A DNA stretch of 64,000 nt, taken from NCBI GenBank assembly GCA_016191525.1, contig JACPOK010000031.1, positions 1 through 64,000 of the forward strand. Direction: 5' to 3'. Position numbers and translations under genes: made by a program. The notes under the pieces were generated by a model that made no database searches, was not told the DNA's origin, and saw only the letters and a list, made by a program, of their open reading frames with translations. Below are positions 19,165 through 28,178 of the stretch, in pieces. Every line of letters begins with the position of its first letter. The first letter of the stretch is position 1. The DNA comes from Burkholderiales bacterium. Its GTDB lineage: Bacteria; Pseudomonadota; Gammaproteobacteria; Burkholderiales; Burkholderiaceae_C.

Positions 19165-20094
19165 ATGGAAATCCGTCAGTTCCGCTACTTCGTGCGCATC
19201 GCGGACCTGGGCAGCTTCTCGCGCGCGGCGCAGGCCCTGCACATCGCGCAGCCGGCGCTGAGCCAGCAGGTCGCGCAGCTGGAAGAAGAACTCGGCCAGG
19301 CCCTGCTGACGCGCCTGCCGGGCGGCGTGAAGCTGACCGAGGCCGGGAGCGTGTTCTACCGCCACGCGCAGCGTCTGCTGCAGCAACTTGCCGAGGTGGA
19401 AGGTGCCGTCGCCCATGTGGCCGCCAACCCCAGCGGCAGCGTGCGCGTGGGCTTGCCGCAAAGCACGGCGTCGCACTACGCCTTGCCGCTGCTGGCCCAC
19501 CTGCGCGAGCACTTCCCCGGCATCGAGGTGGAGTTTTTCGACGAGCTCAGCGGCCACCTGCTGCACGGGCTGAACACCGGCCGGCTCGACATCGCCGTGC
19601 TGGTGAGCGACGACGACGCGGCGCTGCTGAACGCCGTGCCGCTGATGGACGAATCGCTGTTCCTGGTGTCACGCGCCGGCATGGCGCCGCCCGGCAAGAG
19701 CGTTTCGCTTAAACGCCTTGCCGCCTTGCCGCTGGCATTGCCGGGGCAGCAGCATGGCGTGCGCGCCATCATCGAGCACGCCGTTCATTCGCAGGGGCTG
19801 CGCCTGGCCAATGTGACGGTACTGGCCAACTCCATGAGCATCATGCGCGAGGCCATGCTGCAGGGCCTGGCGCATTGCGTCATGCCCTGGGCCGCCGTCG
19901 ATGGCGGGCTGGCGCGCGGCGAACTGGTGGCGCAGCCTTTCACGCCGGCGCTCAGGCGCCGCGTGCACGTCTGCACCGCACGTGACGCGCAACTGTCGCT
20001 GGCCGGGCAGGCCGTGTTCGAGTCGCTGCTGGCGCAGACCCGCATGCGCGTCAAGGCCGGGCAGTGGCAGGGTGTCGTGCTGCTGCCGCCATAA
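19165..20094 (+). CDS. LysR-family regulator (Nac/CynR-like)
   Basis: 309 residues. MEIRQFRYFVRIADLGSFSRAAQALHIAQPALSQQVAQLEEELGQALLTR is the typical LysR HTH of the Nac/CynR subgroup, followed by a ligand-binding domain. A 93 bp gap separates it from the FAD-linked oxidase and binding-protein genes downstream on the same strand, which are candidate targets. Effector unknown. Confidence 0.88.
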   Translation: MEIRQFRYFVRIADLGSFSRAAQALHIAQPALSQQVAQLEEELGQALLTRLPGGVKLTEAGSVFYRHAQRLLQQLAEVEGAVAHVAANPSGSVRVGLPQSTASHYALPLLAHLREHFPGIEVEFFDELSGHLLHGLNTGRLDIAVLVSDDDAALLNAVPLMDESLFLVSRAGMAPPGKSVSLKRLAALPLALPGQQHGVRAIIEHAVHSQGLRLANVTVLANSMSIMREAMLQGLAHCVMPWAAVDGGLARGELVAQPFTPALRRRVHVCTARDAQLSLAGQAVFESLLAQTRMRVKAGQWQGVVLLPP

Positions 20095-20187
20095 GCCGGC
20101 GCGATAGCGGCAGACGAATTCCGTATTTCCCGGCCGCCGCGCCGCTGCCTAGACTCCGCCGCATTACTACGTCGGCAGGAGACCGCA

Positions 20188-21621
20188 GTGAACCAGGAAG
20201 TCATGGAACGCCCCCAACTCACCGGGGCGGCGCGCCGCGTGCCGCCCGCCGCGCTGCTAGAGGCCCTGGCCGGGCTGCTGGGCGAGCGCTGCAGCACCAG
20301 CCAGGCGGTGTGTCTGCAGCACGGAAGCGACGAGTCCCATTACGCGCCGGTGCCGCCGGATGCGGTGGTGTGGCCGCTCACAACGCTGGAGGTGGCGCAG
20401 GTGGTGAAGCTGTGCGCGGCCCACAGAACGCCTGTCATCGCTTTCGGTGTGGGCTCGTCGATTGAGGGGCATCTGCTCGCGGTGCAAGGCGGCGTCAGCC
20501 TTGATCTGTCGCGGATGGACAAGGTGCTGGCCGTGCAGCCGGAAGACCTCACCGCCACGGTGCAGGCGGGCGTGACGCGCGAGCAGCTCAACACCGATCT
20601 GGCGCAGACCGGCTTCTTCTTCTCCATCGACCCCGGCGCCAACGCCTCCGTGGGCGGCATGGTCGCGACGGCGGCTTCGGGCACCAACAGTGTCCGCTAC
20701 GGCACGATGCGCGACAACGTGCTGTCGCTGGTGGTGGTCACCGCCGAGGGCAAGGTCATACGAACCGCGCGCCGCGCCAGGAAGACGTCGGCGGGCTATT
20801 GCCTGACGCAGCTGTTCACCGGTTCGGAAGGCACGCTGGGCATCATCACCGAGGTCACGGTGAAGCTGCATCCGCAGCCCGAAGCGGTGGCTGCCGCGGT
20901 GGTGAACTTCCCACAGCTGCAGGGCGCCGTGAAGACGGTGATCGAGGCGGTGCAGATGGGTGTGCCGCTCGCGCGGGCCGAGCTGCTTGATGCGCTGTCC
21001 ATCCGCGCCATCAATGCGCACGACAAGCTGTCGCTGAACCCGGTGCCCACGTTGTTCCTGGAGTTCTGCGGGTCGCAAGCCACGGTCAACGAGCAGGCCG
21101 ATGTAGTGGCGGCGATCGCCGCCTCGCATGGCGGCGGAGATTTTCAGTGGGCACTGCGGCCCGAAGAGCGAAGCCGGCTGTGGACACCGCGCCACCACGC
21201 CTACTTCGCCGCGCTGCAGCTCAAGCCCGGCAGCCGCTCGTTTACCACCGACGCCTGTGTGCCGATGTCGGCGCTGGCCGAGTGCCTGGCCGAGACCCTG
21301 GCCGACATCGAGACCACCGGCCTGCCGGTTCCGGTGTTCGGCCACGTGGGCGACGGCAATTTTCACTGCCTGGTGCTGGTGGACCCCGCCAGGGCGGACG
21401 AAGTCGCCGCCGCCGAAGCCTTCAGCCTGCGGCTGATGCGCCGCGCTATCCGCCACGACGGAACGTGCAGCGGCGAGCACGGCGTGGGCCTGCACAAGAT
21501 GCCGTGGCTGGAGCAGGAACTGGGCGCCGACACGGTGGACGTGATGCGCCGCATCAAGCGCGCGCTGGACCCCGACAACATCCTCAACCCGGGCAAGGTG
21601 GTTTCTTTTTACAGGGAGTAG
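20188..21621 (+). CDS. FAD-linked oxidase (GlcD / D-lactate dehydrogenase type)
   Basis: 477 residues of the VAO/PCMH flavoprotein family, probably oxidising a D-2-hydroxy acid such as D-lactate or glycolate. The FAD domain shows VWPLTTLEVAQVVKLC, IAFGVGSSIEGHLL, DPGANASVGGMVATAASG and TGSEGTLGIITEVTVKLHP; the C-terminal FAD-oxidase domain has FGHVGDGNFHCLVLVDP and GEHGVGLHKMPWLEQELG. GTG start with CAGGAGA upstream. Two bases separate it from the binding-protein gene, suggesting that the imported ligand is its substrate or a precursor. Confidence 0.9.
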   Translation: MNQEVMERPQLTGAARRVPPAALLEALAGLLGERCSTSQAVCLQHGSDESHYAPVPPDAVVWPLTTLEVAQVVKLCAAHRTPVIAFGVGSSIEGHLLAVQGGVSLDLSRMDKVLAVQPEDLTATVQAGVTREQLNTDLAQTGFFFSIDPGANASVGGMVATAASGTNSVRYGTMRDNVLSLVVVTAEGKVIRTARRARKTSAGYCLTQLFTGSEGTLGIITEVTVKLHPQPEAVAAAVVNFPQLQGAVKTVIEAVQMGVPLARAELLDALSIRAINAHDKLSLNPVPTLFLEFCGSQATVNEQADVVAAIAASHGGGDFQWALRPEERSRLWTPRHHAYFAALQLKPGSRSFTTDACVPMSALAECLAETLADIETTGLPVPVFGHVGDGNFHCLVLVDPARADEVAAAEAFSLRLMRRAIRHDGTCSGEHGVGLHKMPWLEQELGADTVDVMRRIKRALDPDNILNPGKVVSFYRE

Positions 21622-21623
21622 TC

Positions 21624-22763
21624 ATGAAACGGCGTCAATTCCTCGTGGCGGGCTCGGGCCTGGTGGCCTCCCATGCTTTTTCGGCCGAAACCCCCGGCGT
21701 GAACCGCGGCGAGATCCTCCTGGGGCAAACGGCGGACTTCTCCGCCAGCCGGTCCGTCATCACCAAGGCCTACGCCGAGGGCGCGCACCTGTACTTCGAC
21801 CGGCTCAACAAGCAGGGCGGCATCTATGGGCGCAAGCTGCGGTTGCTGCAGCTTGATGACGCCTACCAGGCGGGCAAGGCGATGGACAACGCCAGGAAGC
21901 TGGTCGAGGGCGAGCAGGTGTTCGCCCTCATGCATTCGGTGGGCACGGCGATCGTGGAAAAGCTCATTCCGTATGTCGAAGCACAAGCGGTGCCGCACCT
22001 GCACCCGCTGACGGGGGCGGACCAGGTTCGCGCGCCGCAGTTGCCCAGCCGCCAGACTTTTTTCCTGCGGGCCAGTTACCGCCGCGAAGTGGAAAAGATG
22101 GTGTTGCAGGTCAAGACGCTGGGCATCTCCAGCATCGCGCTGGTGCACGAGGACGAGCCTTTCGGCCAGGGCATCCGCGCGCTGGTGCAGGAGGCGGTGC
22201 AGGCGCACGGGCTGAAGCTGGCCGCCACCGGCGTGCTGCCGTTCAACAAGCCGGCCGAGGTGGCCCGGGCGGTGGCCGCGGTGGCGCGGGCACAGCCGAC
22301 GGCGGTGATCATGGGCAGCGCCGGCCCCAGCGTGGAGAACTTCATGGCGGCCTATCACCGCCAGGGCGGCCGCGCGCAGTACTACTGCCTGTCGGTCAGC
22401 AATGTGGAGCGGCTGTTCAAGGCCCTGGGCCGCCAGAGCGAGGGCATCGTGGTGAGCCAGGTGATGCCGGCCGCGCAGGCCAGCAACCTGCCCGTGGCCC
22501 GCGACTACCGCCAGGCCGCCGCCGCGGAGGACGCCAGCCCGGGCAGCTTCGGGCTGGAAGGTTTTGTCTCGGCGCGCATCATCGCCGACGCGCTGCAGGC
22601 GGCCGGCCCGGGCCTCACGCGCGAGCGCTTCATCACCGCGCTGGAACGGCCGGCCGTGACCCAGGTGGGCGGCTTCCCCCTCAGCTACCGCGGAGACGTG
22701 CGCAGCGGCTCGCCGTTTGTGGAGCTGGCGATGATAGGCAGCGGCGGCAGGCTGCTGCAATAG
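21624..22763 (+). CDS. ABC-type substrate-binding protein (branched-chain amino acid/amide type)
   Basis: 379 residues of the Peripla_BP_6 fold. ATG 21624 with GGGAG upstream gives a Tat-like or Sec signal sequence MKRRQFLVAGSGLVASHAFSAE. The core has EILLGQTADFSASRS, GRKLRLLQLDDAY, VFALMHSVGTA and ALVHEDEPFGQGIRALV. The ORF track runs to 21147 because it joins a shadow of the oxidase gene. No LivHMGF transporter genes are adjacent, so it is either an orphan receptor or uses a remote transporter. Confidence 0.88.
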   Translation: MKRRQFLVAGSGLVASHAFSAETPGVNRGEILLGQTADFSASRSVITKAYAEGAHLYFDRLNKQGGIYGRKLRLLQLDDAYQAGKAMDNARKLVEGEQVFALMHSVGTAIVEKLIPYVEAQAVPHLHPLTGADQVRAPQLPSRQTFFLRASYRREVEKMVLQVKTLGISSIALVHEDEPFGQGIRALVQEAVQAHGLKLAATGVLPFNKPAEVARAVAAVARAQPTAVIMGSAGPSVENFMAAYHRQGGRAQYYCLSVSNVERLFKALGRQSEGIVVSQVMPAAQASNLPVARDYRQAAAAEDASPGSFGLEGFVSARIIADALQAAGPGLTRERFITALERPAVTQVGGFPLSYRGDVRSGSPFVELAMIGSGGRLLQ

Positions 22764-22769
22764 GCCGCG

Positions 22770-23309
22770 TCAGGCCTTCAGCTCAAACACCAGGCAGGTC
22801 GTCGTGGCATGCGCATAAAGCGTGCCGTCGGGCCCGAACAGGCGCGCTTCGGCGGTGGCGAGCTGGCGGCCGCAGTGGATGACCTTGCCTTCGGCGCGCA
22901 CGCGGCTCACGTTCCTGCCGATGGCCTTGACCAGGTTCACGCCCAGTTCGGCCGTGGTGTAGCCGCGGCCCACCGGCATCAGGGTGTGCACGGAGCAGCC
23001 CAGGGCTGAATCGAGCAGCGTGGCGTACCAGCCGCCGTGAATGCCGCCCATGGGGTTCAGGTGCGCCGGGCCGGGGATGCCCTGGAACAGCGCGCGGCCT
23101 TCGCCCACTTCCAGCAGCTGGAAATCCAGTGTCTTTGCTATGGGCGGAAAAGGCAGTTCGCCGCGCAGCATGGCCTGCATCATTTCCATGCCGGTCTTGC
23201 CCGCGACGTGTTCGGGCCGGGCCACGCCGGCTCCCACGCCGGCCTCGATGCGGGCCACCACTTCGCGTTCCTGGGCCAGCCAGGCTTCCAGTTGATTCAT
23301 CTGGGTCAC
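22770..23309 (-). CDS. PaaI-family thioesterase
   Basis: Hot-dog-fold acyl-CoA thioesterase of about 179 residues. The HGG active-site region is NPMGGIHGGWYATLLDSALGCSV, followed by YTTAELGVNLVKAIGRNVSRVRAEGKVIHCGRQLATAEARLF. I prefer GTG 23309 (VTQMNQLEAW) because AAGGAG lies at good spacing; ATG 23300 is also possible, while the ORF-track start 23357 lies in the divergent promoter region. Divergent from a MarR regulator that may control both directions. Confidence 0.88.
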   Translation of the reverse strand: MTQMNQLEAWLAQEREVVARIEAGVGAGVARPEHVAGKTGMEMMQAMLRGELPFPPIAKTLDFQLLEVGEGRALFQGIPGPAHLNPMGGIHGGWYATLLDSALGCSVHTLMPVGRGYTTAELGVNLVKAIGRNVSRVRAEGKVIHCGRQLATAEARLFGPDGTLYAHATTTCLVFELKA

Positions 23310-23329
23310 TGCCTTCTCCTTTGGGTCTT

Positions 23330-23354
23330 TGCAATTAAACAATTGCATATGCAA
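23330..23354. promoter_or_regulatory. Overlapping palindromes in thioesterase/MarR divergent region
   Basis: TGCAATTAAACAATTGCA (23330-23347) is an inverted repeat with arms TGCAATT/AATTGCA, and the perfect palindrome TTGCATATGCAA (23343-23354) overlaps it. A further ATTG follows in CAACAATTGCAGC. The AT-rich symmetry in a GC-rich genome, 24 bp upstream of the marR-like start, fits an autoregulatory MarR operator. Confidence 0.6.
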
Positions 23355-23377
23355 CAATTGCAGCTACAATAATCGCC

Positions 23378-23833
23378 ATGGACACCGCTGTCAAGCCCCA
23401 GGGCTGCACCAACATCAAGCTGCGCCAGCTGATGCGTCGTGTGGCGCAGCACTACGACGCCGAGGTCGGCAAGACCGGCCTGAAAGGCACGCAGTATTCG
23501 CTGCTCTCGTACGTGTACAAGCTCGGCCCCATCCGCCCCGTGGACCTGGCGCGCGAGATGAAGATCGACCCTTCCACCCTCACGCGCAACCTCAAGCCCA
23601 TGATCGACGCCGGCTGGCTCAGCCTGGATGCCGGTGCCGACGGCCGCAGCCGTCTCGTCAATATTACCGGCGCGGGCCGCGAAAAGCGTCAGGAGGCGCA
23701 GCGCCGCTGGCGCGTGGCGCAGGAGGGCATCAACCAGGTGCTGGGCGCGCACCGCGTGGTCGAGCTGCACGCCCTGCTGGACGACTGCATGAACAGGCTT
23801 TCCCCCATTCCCACCGGAGAAGAAGATGAATAG
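23378..23833 (+). CDS. MarR-family transcriptional regulator
   Basis: 151 residues. Winged helix-turn-helix: KGTQYSLLSYVYKLGPIRPVDLAREMKIDPSTLTRNLKPMIDAGWLSLDAGADGRSRLVNITGAGREK, the usual MarR recognition helix and beta-wing. It overlaps the MFS gene by eight bases and is divergent from the thioesterase, with palindromes between. Likely a repressor of the exporter operon relieved by a small hydrophobic or aromatic ligand; the ligand is inferred from the family, not seen. Confidence 0.92.
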   Translation: MDTAVKPQGCTNIKLRQLMRRVAQHYDAEVGKTGLKGTQYSLLSYVYKLGPIRPVDLAREMKIDPSTLTRNLKPMIDAGWLSLDAGADGRSRLVNITGAGREKRQEAQRRWRVAQEGINQVLGAHRVVELHALLDDCMNRLSPIPTGEEDE

Positions 23834-25052
23834 CACGACAACGGGCAAGCCGTCCATGGCGCTGTGGCTGGTGCTGGCCGCGGCCGCCGGCACCTTCGCG
23901 CTGACCATGGGCACGCGCCAGACCATGGGCCTGTTCCTGTCGCCGCTGAACACGGCCACCGGCCTGGGGCTGGGCAGCATCAGCCTGGCCTTCGCCTTCG
24001 GCCAGCTGTGGTGGGGCCTCACGCAGCCGTTCGCCGGCGCGATGGCCGACAAGGTGGGTGCGGGGCGCGTGCTGTTCGCCGGCGCCATCCTGGTGGCGCT
24101 GGGCACCTTCATCACGCCGCTGATGACCACCACCTGGGGCCTCATCCTGGCCATCGGCGTGCTGTCCGCCGGCGGTGCGGGCATGGCCGGCCCGGCCGTG
24201 CTGATGGCCGCCACCACGCGGCTGGTGCCTGCCGATAAGCGCGGCCTGGCCACCGGCGTGGTCAACGCGGGCGGCTCGTTCGGCCAGTTCGTGATGGCGC
24301 CGATCGCCGCCGCGCTGATGGTCGGCGTGGGCTGGGCCAGCGCGATGCAGGTGATGGGCCTGATCGTCCTGCTGTGCCTGCCCGCCGCCTTCCTGCTCAA
24401 GGGCAATTCGCTGCAGGGCGCGCCCGCCGGCCAGAAGGTGGTGGGCACGCGCGAAGCCATCCGCACCGCGCTGCGCAACCCCAGCTACCTGATGCTGGGC
24501 GCGGGCTTTTTCGTCTGCGGCTTCCACGTGGCGTTTCTCGCCACGCACCTGCCGGGCGTGATCGCCTCCTGCGGCCTGCCCACGCAATGGGCCGGCTGGT
24601 CGCTGGCGATGATCGGCCTGTTCAACATCATCGGCAGTGTCGCCATGGGCTGGGCCGTGGGCCGCTGGCGCATGAAGTCGCTGCTGTCGCTGGTGTACGC
24701 GTCTCGCGCGATAGCCGTGATCATTTTCCTGATGGCACCCAAGACCGGGCCGGTGATGCTGGTGTTCGCAGCGGTGATGGGCCTCACTTTCCTTTCCACC
24801 GTGCCGCCCACGGCGGGCCTGGTGGCCAAGTTCTTCGGCCCGGCCAACATGGCCACGCTGTTCGGCATCGTCATGCTCACCCACCAGATGGGCGGCTTCC
24901 TGGGCGCGTGGCTGGGCGGCAAGGTGTTTGAAGCGACGGGCAACTACGACTGGATCTGGTACATCGACATCGTGCTGGCCGTCGGCGCGGCGCTGATCCA
25001 TTTGCCGATCAACGAAGCGCGGCCCGTGCGCGCGGTGCCGGCGGCCGCGTGA
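23826..25052 (+). CDS. MFS transporter
   Basis: 408 residues, twelve hydrophobic segments. LNTATGLGLGSISLAFAFGQLWWGLTQPFAGAMADKVGAGRVL contains the MFS loop 2-3 motif, and a second-half homologue is near SVAMGWAVGRWRMKSL. Resembles the oxalate/formate antiporter-like branch of MFS carriers often encoded beside carboxylate or drug regulators. Its ATG lies inside the MarR gene, and its stop overlaps the MATE gene start (GTGA), so the three genes are co-translated. Confidence 0.88.
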   Translation: MNSTTTGKPSMALWLVLAAAAGTFALTMGTRQTMGLFLSPLNTATGLGLGSISLAFAFGQLWWGLTQPFAGAMADKVGAGRVLFAGAILVALGTFITPLMTTTWGLILAIGVLSAGGAGMAGPAVLMAATTRLVPADKRGLATGVVNAGGSFGQFVMAPIAAALMVGVGWASAMQVMGLIVLLCLPAAFLLKGNSLQGAPAGQKVVGTREAIRTALRNPSYLMLGAGFFVCGFHVAFLATHLPGVIASCGLPTQWAGWSLAMIGLFNIIGSVAMGWAVGRWRMKSLLSLVYASRAIAVIIFLMAPKTGPVMLVFAAVMGLTFLSTVPPTAGLVAKFFGPANMATLFGIVMLTHQMGGFLGAWLGGKVFEATGNYDWIWYIDIVLAVGAALIHLPINEARPVRAVPAAA

Positions 25053-26440
25053 GCGAGATCGACGCCCGCACCCGGGCGCTGCTGGAGGCGCCCATCGCGC
25101 CCACGCTGCTGCGCCTGGCCGTACCCAACATGGCGGTGATGCTGGCGCAGGCCTCGGCCGGCATGATCGAGACCTGGTTCGTCGGCAAGCTGGGAGTTGA
25201 CGCGCTGGCCGGCATGGCGCTGGTGTTCCCGGTGGTGATGCTGATGCAGATGATGTCGGCCGGCGCCATGGGCGGCGGCATTGCTTCTTCCATCGCGCGG
25301 GCGCTGGGCGCGCGCAGGCGCGATGACGCCAATGCACTGGTCGTGCATGCCATCGCGCTGGCCCTGTTGTTCGGCGTGGCCTTCAGCGCGGCCCTGATGC
25401 TGTGGGGCCCGGCGCTCTACCGCCGGATGGGTGGCACCGGCGCCTCGCTGGAAGCGGCACTGGTGTATTCCAACTGCGTGTTCGCCGGCGCCGTTCTGGT
25501 GTGGCTGGCCAATTCGCTGGCCGCCGCAGTGCGCGGCACGGGCAACATGAACGTGCCGGCCATCGTCAACATCGCCGGGCTGGCGGTGCTGATCCCGCTG
25601 TCGCCGCTGCTGATCTTTGGCTGGGGCCCGGTGCCCGCGCTGGGCATCGCGGGCGGCGCGCTGGCGCTGCTGGTCTATTACGCCGGCAGCTGCGCGGCCA
25701 TGGCCTGGTACCTGTGGTCGCCGCGCAGCCTGCTGCGCCCTTCGTTCCTGCACCTGAAGTTCCGGCGCGAACTGTTCATGGACATCCTGCGCGTGGGCGT
25801 GGTGGCGGCCATCTCCACCATCGCCACCAATGTCTGCATCGCCATCACCACCGCACTGGCCGGCTCCTTCGGGCCGGAGGCCATCGCCGGCTACGGCACG
25901 GCGGCTCGGCTTGAATACCTGCTGGTGCCGCTGGTGTTCGGCCTGGGCGGGCCGATGGTGGCCATGGTCGGCACCTGCATAGGCGCGGGCCAGCGCGAAC
26001 GCGCGCTGCGCGTCACCTGGACGGGCGCCATCATCGCGGCGGTGCTTACCGAAGCCATCGGACTGGCGGCGGCGGTCTTTCCCGAAGTCTGGCTGCGCCT
26101 GTTCGGCAGCGACCCGGCGATGATCGACGCTGGCACGCGCTACCTGCATGCGGTGGGCCCGGCCTATGGCTTCTTCGGCCTGGGCCTGGCGCTGTACTTC
26201 GCGTCGCAGGGCGCAGGGCGGCTGTTTTGGCCGGTGATGGGCAACGTGGCCCGGCTGGCCGCCGGCGGCCTGGGCGGCTGGTGGGCGCTGCAGCTGGGCG
26301 GCGGGCTGCTGGCCATCTTCGCCGCGCAGGGCGTGGCACTGGTGCTCTATGGCCTGGTCAATGCCGCGGCGGTGGCGGGCGGCGCCTGGTTCGGGCGCAT
26401 CGGCTGGCCGCGCGGGCCCTCGGCCTGGCGCACTGCCTGA
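25049..26440 (+). CDS. MATE-family efflux transporter
   Basis: 463 residues with twelve membrane helices. PTLLRLAVPNMAVMLAQASAGMIETWFVGKLGVDALAGMAL is the typical MATE N-terminal half, mirrored in the second half by ISTIATNVCIAITTALAGSFGPEAIAGYGTAARLEYLLVPL. It is a sodium- or proton-driven drug/metabolite exporter. GTG start overlapping the MFS stop. Having both an MFS and a MATE carrier under one MarR regulator is notable. Confidence 0.9.
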   Translation: MSEIDARTRALLEAPIAPTLLRLAVPNMAVMLAQASAGMIETWFVGKLGVDALAGMALVFPVVMLMQMMSAGAMGGGIASSIARALGARRRDDANALVVHAIALALLFGVAFSAALMLWGPALYRRMGGTGASLEAALVYSNCVFAGAVLVWLANSLAAAVRGTGNMNVPAIVNIAGLAVLIPLSPLLIFGWGPVPALGIAGGALALLVYYAGSCAAMAWYLWSPRSLLRPSFLHLKFRRELFMDILRVGVVAAISTIATNVCIAITTALAGSFGPEAIAGYGTAARLEYLLVPLVFGLGGPMVAMVGTCIGAGQRERALRVTWTGAIIAAVLTEAIGLAAAVFPEVWLRLFGSDPAMIDAGTRYLHAVGPAYGFFGLGLALYFASQGAGRLFWPVMGNVARLAAGGLGGWWALQLGGGLLAIFAAQGVALVLYGLVNAAAVAGGAWFGRIGWPRGPSAWRTA

Positions 26441-26453
26441 GCCTGTTTCTCCG

Positions 26454-26517
26454 GAGGAAAAACGGCTGCAAGGCGCATGCAGCCTGCGTAGGCAGCTATT
26501 GATTTAGTAGCAAACCC
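26454..26517. repeat. Dispersed ~60 bp repeat, copy A (intergenic)
   Basis: GAGGAAAAACGGCTGCAAGG... followed by GCAGCCTGCGTAGGCAGCTA and TTGATTTAGTAGCAAACCC. It aligns by eye over its whole length with 48597-48664 (plus strand) and with 36392-36450. It fills most of the gap between the MATE gene and the small membrane protein gene. Confidence 0.6.
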
Positions 26518-26537
26518 ATTGCGTCTAGACTGGACCC

Positions 26538-26756
26538 ATGAAGATGACCAGGAAGTCCCGGTTCGTCTGGATGTCCATCCTGGCCGCCGCGGCGAGCATC
26601 GCGATATGGGTGGCGGTGCTTGGGCTGCAGATCGTGCAGATGCTGTTCGGCGATTCAGCCCTCAGCCGCTGGCTGGTGTGGGTGCTGATCATTGCCTCGC
26701 CGCTATGCCTGCTGTTTTTGCTGCACCGCCATGCTGCTGCAGGTAAAGGGGACTAG
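26538..26756 (+). CDS. Small two-helix membrane protein, unknown
   Basis: 72 residues: a basic N-terminus (MKMTRKSRFVW), a first hydrophobic helix (MSILAAAASIAIWVAVLGLQIV), a short loop and a second helix (WLVWVLIIASPLCLLFLL), ending in a charged tail. TAGACT, a plausible -10 hexamer, lies just upstream in GCGTCTAGACTGGACC. I do not recognise a family. Coding is supported by the clean two-helix pattern and the positive-inside ends only. Confidence 0.55.
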   Translation: MKMTRKSRFVWMSILAAAASIAIWVAVLGLQIVQMLFGDSALSRWLVWVLIIASPLCLLFLLHRHAAAGKGD

Positions 26757-26815
26757 ATTTGCCCAGCAGTTCCGGCTTACATTTGTAACTTGTTCATACC
26801 CGCCAGGGAGACAAC

Positions 26816-28156
26816 ATGGAACAGCAGGAAAGGCAGCAAATCCAGGCCGTCGTGCACAAGATGCTCGCAGCGATGGTCCAGTTGAAGGGGTCGGACCTGT
26901 TCCTCACGGCCGGCTTCCCGCCCGCGATCAAGCTCAACGGAAAACTGACCAAGCTGAACGAGACGGTGCTGACGGCGGAGCAGACGGGCAAGATGGCGCG
27001 CGCCATTGCGTCCGAGAAGCAGTGGCAGGGTTACATCGACACCAAGGGCCAGAATTTCGCGATTGCGGTGGAGGGCACCGGCCGTTTCCGCATCAATGTC
27101 TTCACGCAGCAGCAGCGCTGCGGCATGGTGATCCGCGTGATCACCACCGAAATCCCCGATTTCGACCAGATGAAGCTGCCCCCCATCCTGAAGACGATCG
27201 TGCAGGAAAAGCGGGGACTGATTCTTTTGGTGGGCGGCACCGGCTCGGGCAAGTCCACAACGCTGGCGGCGATGCTGGGGGTGCGCAACAAGGAAACGCA
27301 CGGCCACATCATCACGATCGAGGACCCGGTCGAATACGTGCACCCGCACGGCAACTGCATCGTCACGCACCGTGAAGTCGGCATCGACACGGTGGGCTGG
27401 TTCGACGCACTCAAGGACACGCTGCGCCAGGCGCCCGACGTGATCCTGATCGGCGAGATCCGCGACCACGAAACCATGGAATACGCGCTCAACTTCGCCG
27501 AGACCGGCCATCTGTGCATGGCCACGCTGCACGCGAACAGCGCCAACCAGGCCATCGACCGCATCGTCAATTTCTTCCCCATCGAAAAGCACGAGCAGGT
27601 GCGCAACGACCTGGCGCTGAACATGCGCGCCATCATTTCGCAGCGGCTGGTCCGCAAGATTTCGGGTGGCCGCGCCGCCGCCATCGAGATCCTGCTGAGC
27701 ACTTCGACCTCGCGCGACGCGATCGCCAAGGGAGAAGTCGGCCAGTTGAAGGAGATCATGAAGAAGTCGGTCGAACTGGGCATGAAGACCTTCGACCAGT
27801 GCCTGTACGAGCTGTACGACGCGGGCGACATTTCGCTGCAGGAACTGCAGGTCAATTCGGACGCCAAGAGCGAGCTGATCCTGCGGCTGAAGCTGAACAG
27901 CAAACGCTTTATTCGCGAAGAATTGCCCGGCGGTGGAGGCGGCGACACGGGCGGGCTGTCGCTGCAGGTCGAGGCGGAACCCGAGGAGGAAGAATCAACG
28001 GGTCCGCTCATCGTGAACATCAAGAGGCCGGAGCCGGCGAAACCTGTCGCGCCGATAACAGTGAAGCCCCCGGCGGCGCCCGCGCCCCCCGCCGGGCCGC
28101 AATCGTTGGAGCTGTCGCTGGAGGAAAAGCCCGTACCGCCGCCGCCCAAGGCCTGA
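26816..28156 (+). CDS. pilU: Type IV pilus retraction ATPase PilU
   Basis: Hexameric PilT/PilU-type ATPase that helps retract type IV pili. The N-terminal PAS-like domain has GSDLFLTAGFPPAIKLNGKL; the RecA-like domain has Walker A GGTGSGKSTT, the Asp box ITIEDPVEYVHPHG, Walker B DVILIGEIRDHETM and the His box CMATLHANSANQ. The core fits PilU (~380 residues). The C-terminal ~65 residues after LNSKRFIREELPGG are an acidic then proline-rich tail (RPEPAKPVAPITVKPPAAP). pilT is not seen here. A cNMP-domain gene follows 22 bp later. Confidence 0.9.
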   Translation: MEQQERQQIQAVVHKMLAAMVQLKGSDLFLTAGFPPAIKLNGKLTKLNETVLTAEQTGKMARAIASEKQWQGYIDTKGQNFAIAVEGTGRFRINVFTQQQRCGMVIRVITTEIPDFDQMKLPPILKTIVQEKRGLILLVGGTGSGKSTTLAAMLGVRNKETHGHIITIEDPVEYVHPHGNCIVTHREVGIDTVGWFDALKDTLRQAPDVILIGEIRDHETMEYALNFAETGHLCMATLHANSANQAIDRIVNFFPIEKHEQVRNDLALNMRAIISQRLVRKISGGRAAAIEILLSTSTSRDAIAKGEVGQLKEIMKKSVELGMKTFDQCLYELYDAGDISLQELQVNSDAKSELILRLKLNSKRFIREELPGGGGGDTGGLSLQVEAEPEEEESTGPLIVNIKRPEPAKPVAPITVKPPAAPAPPAGPQSLELSLEEKPVPPPPKA

Positions 28157-28178
28157 ATGTCATCACCGCGGAGGATGC

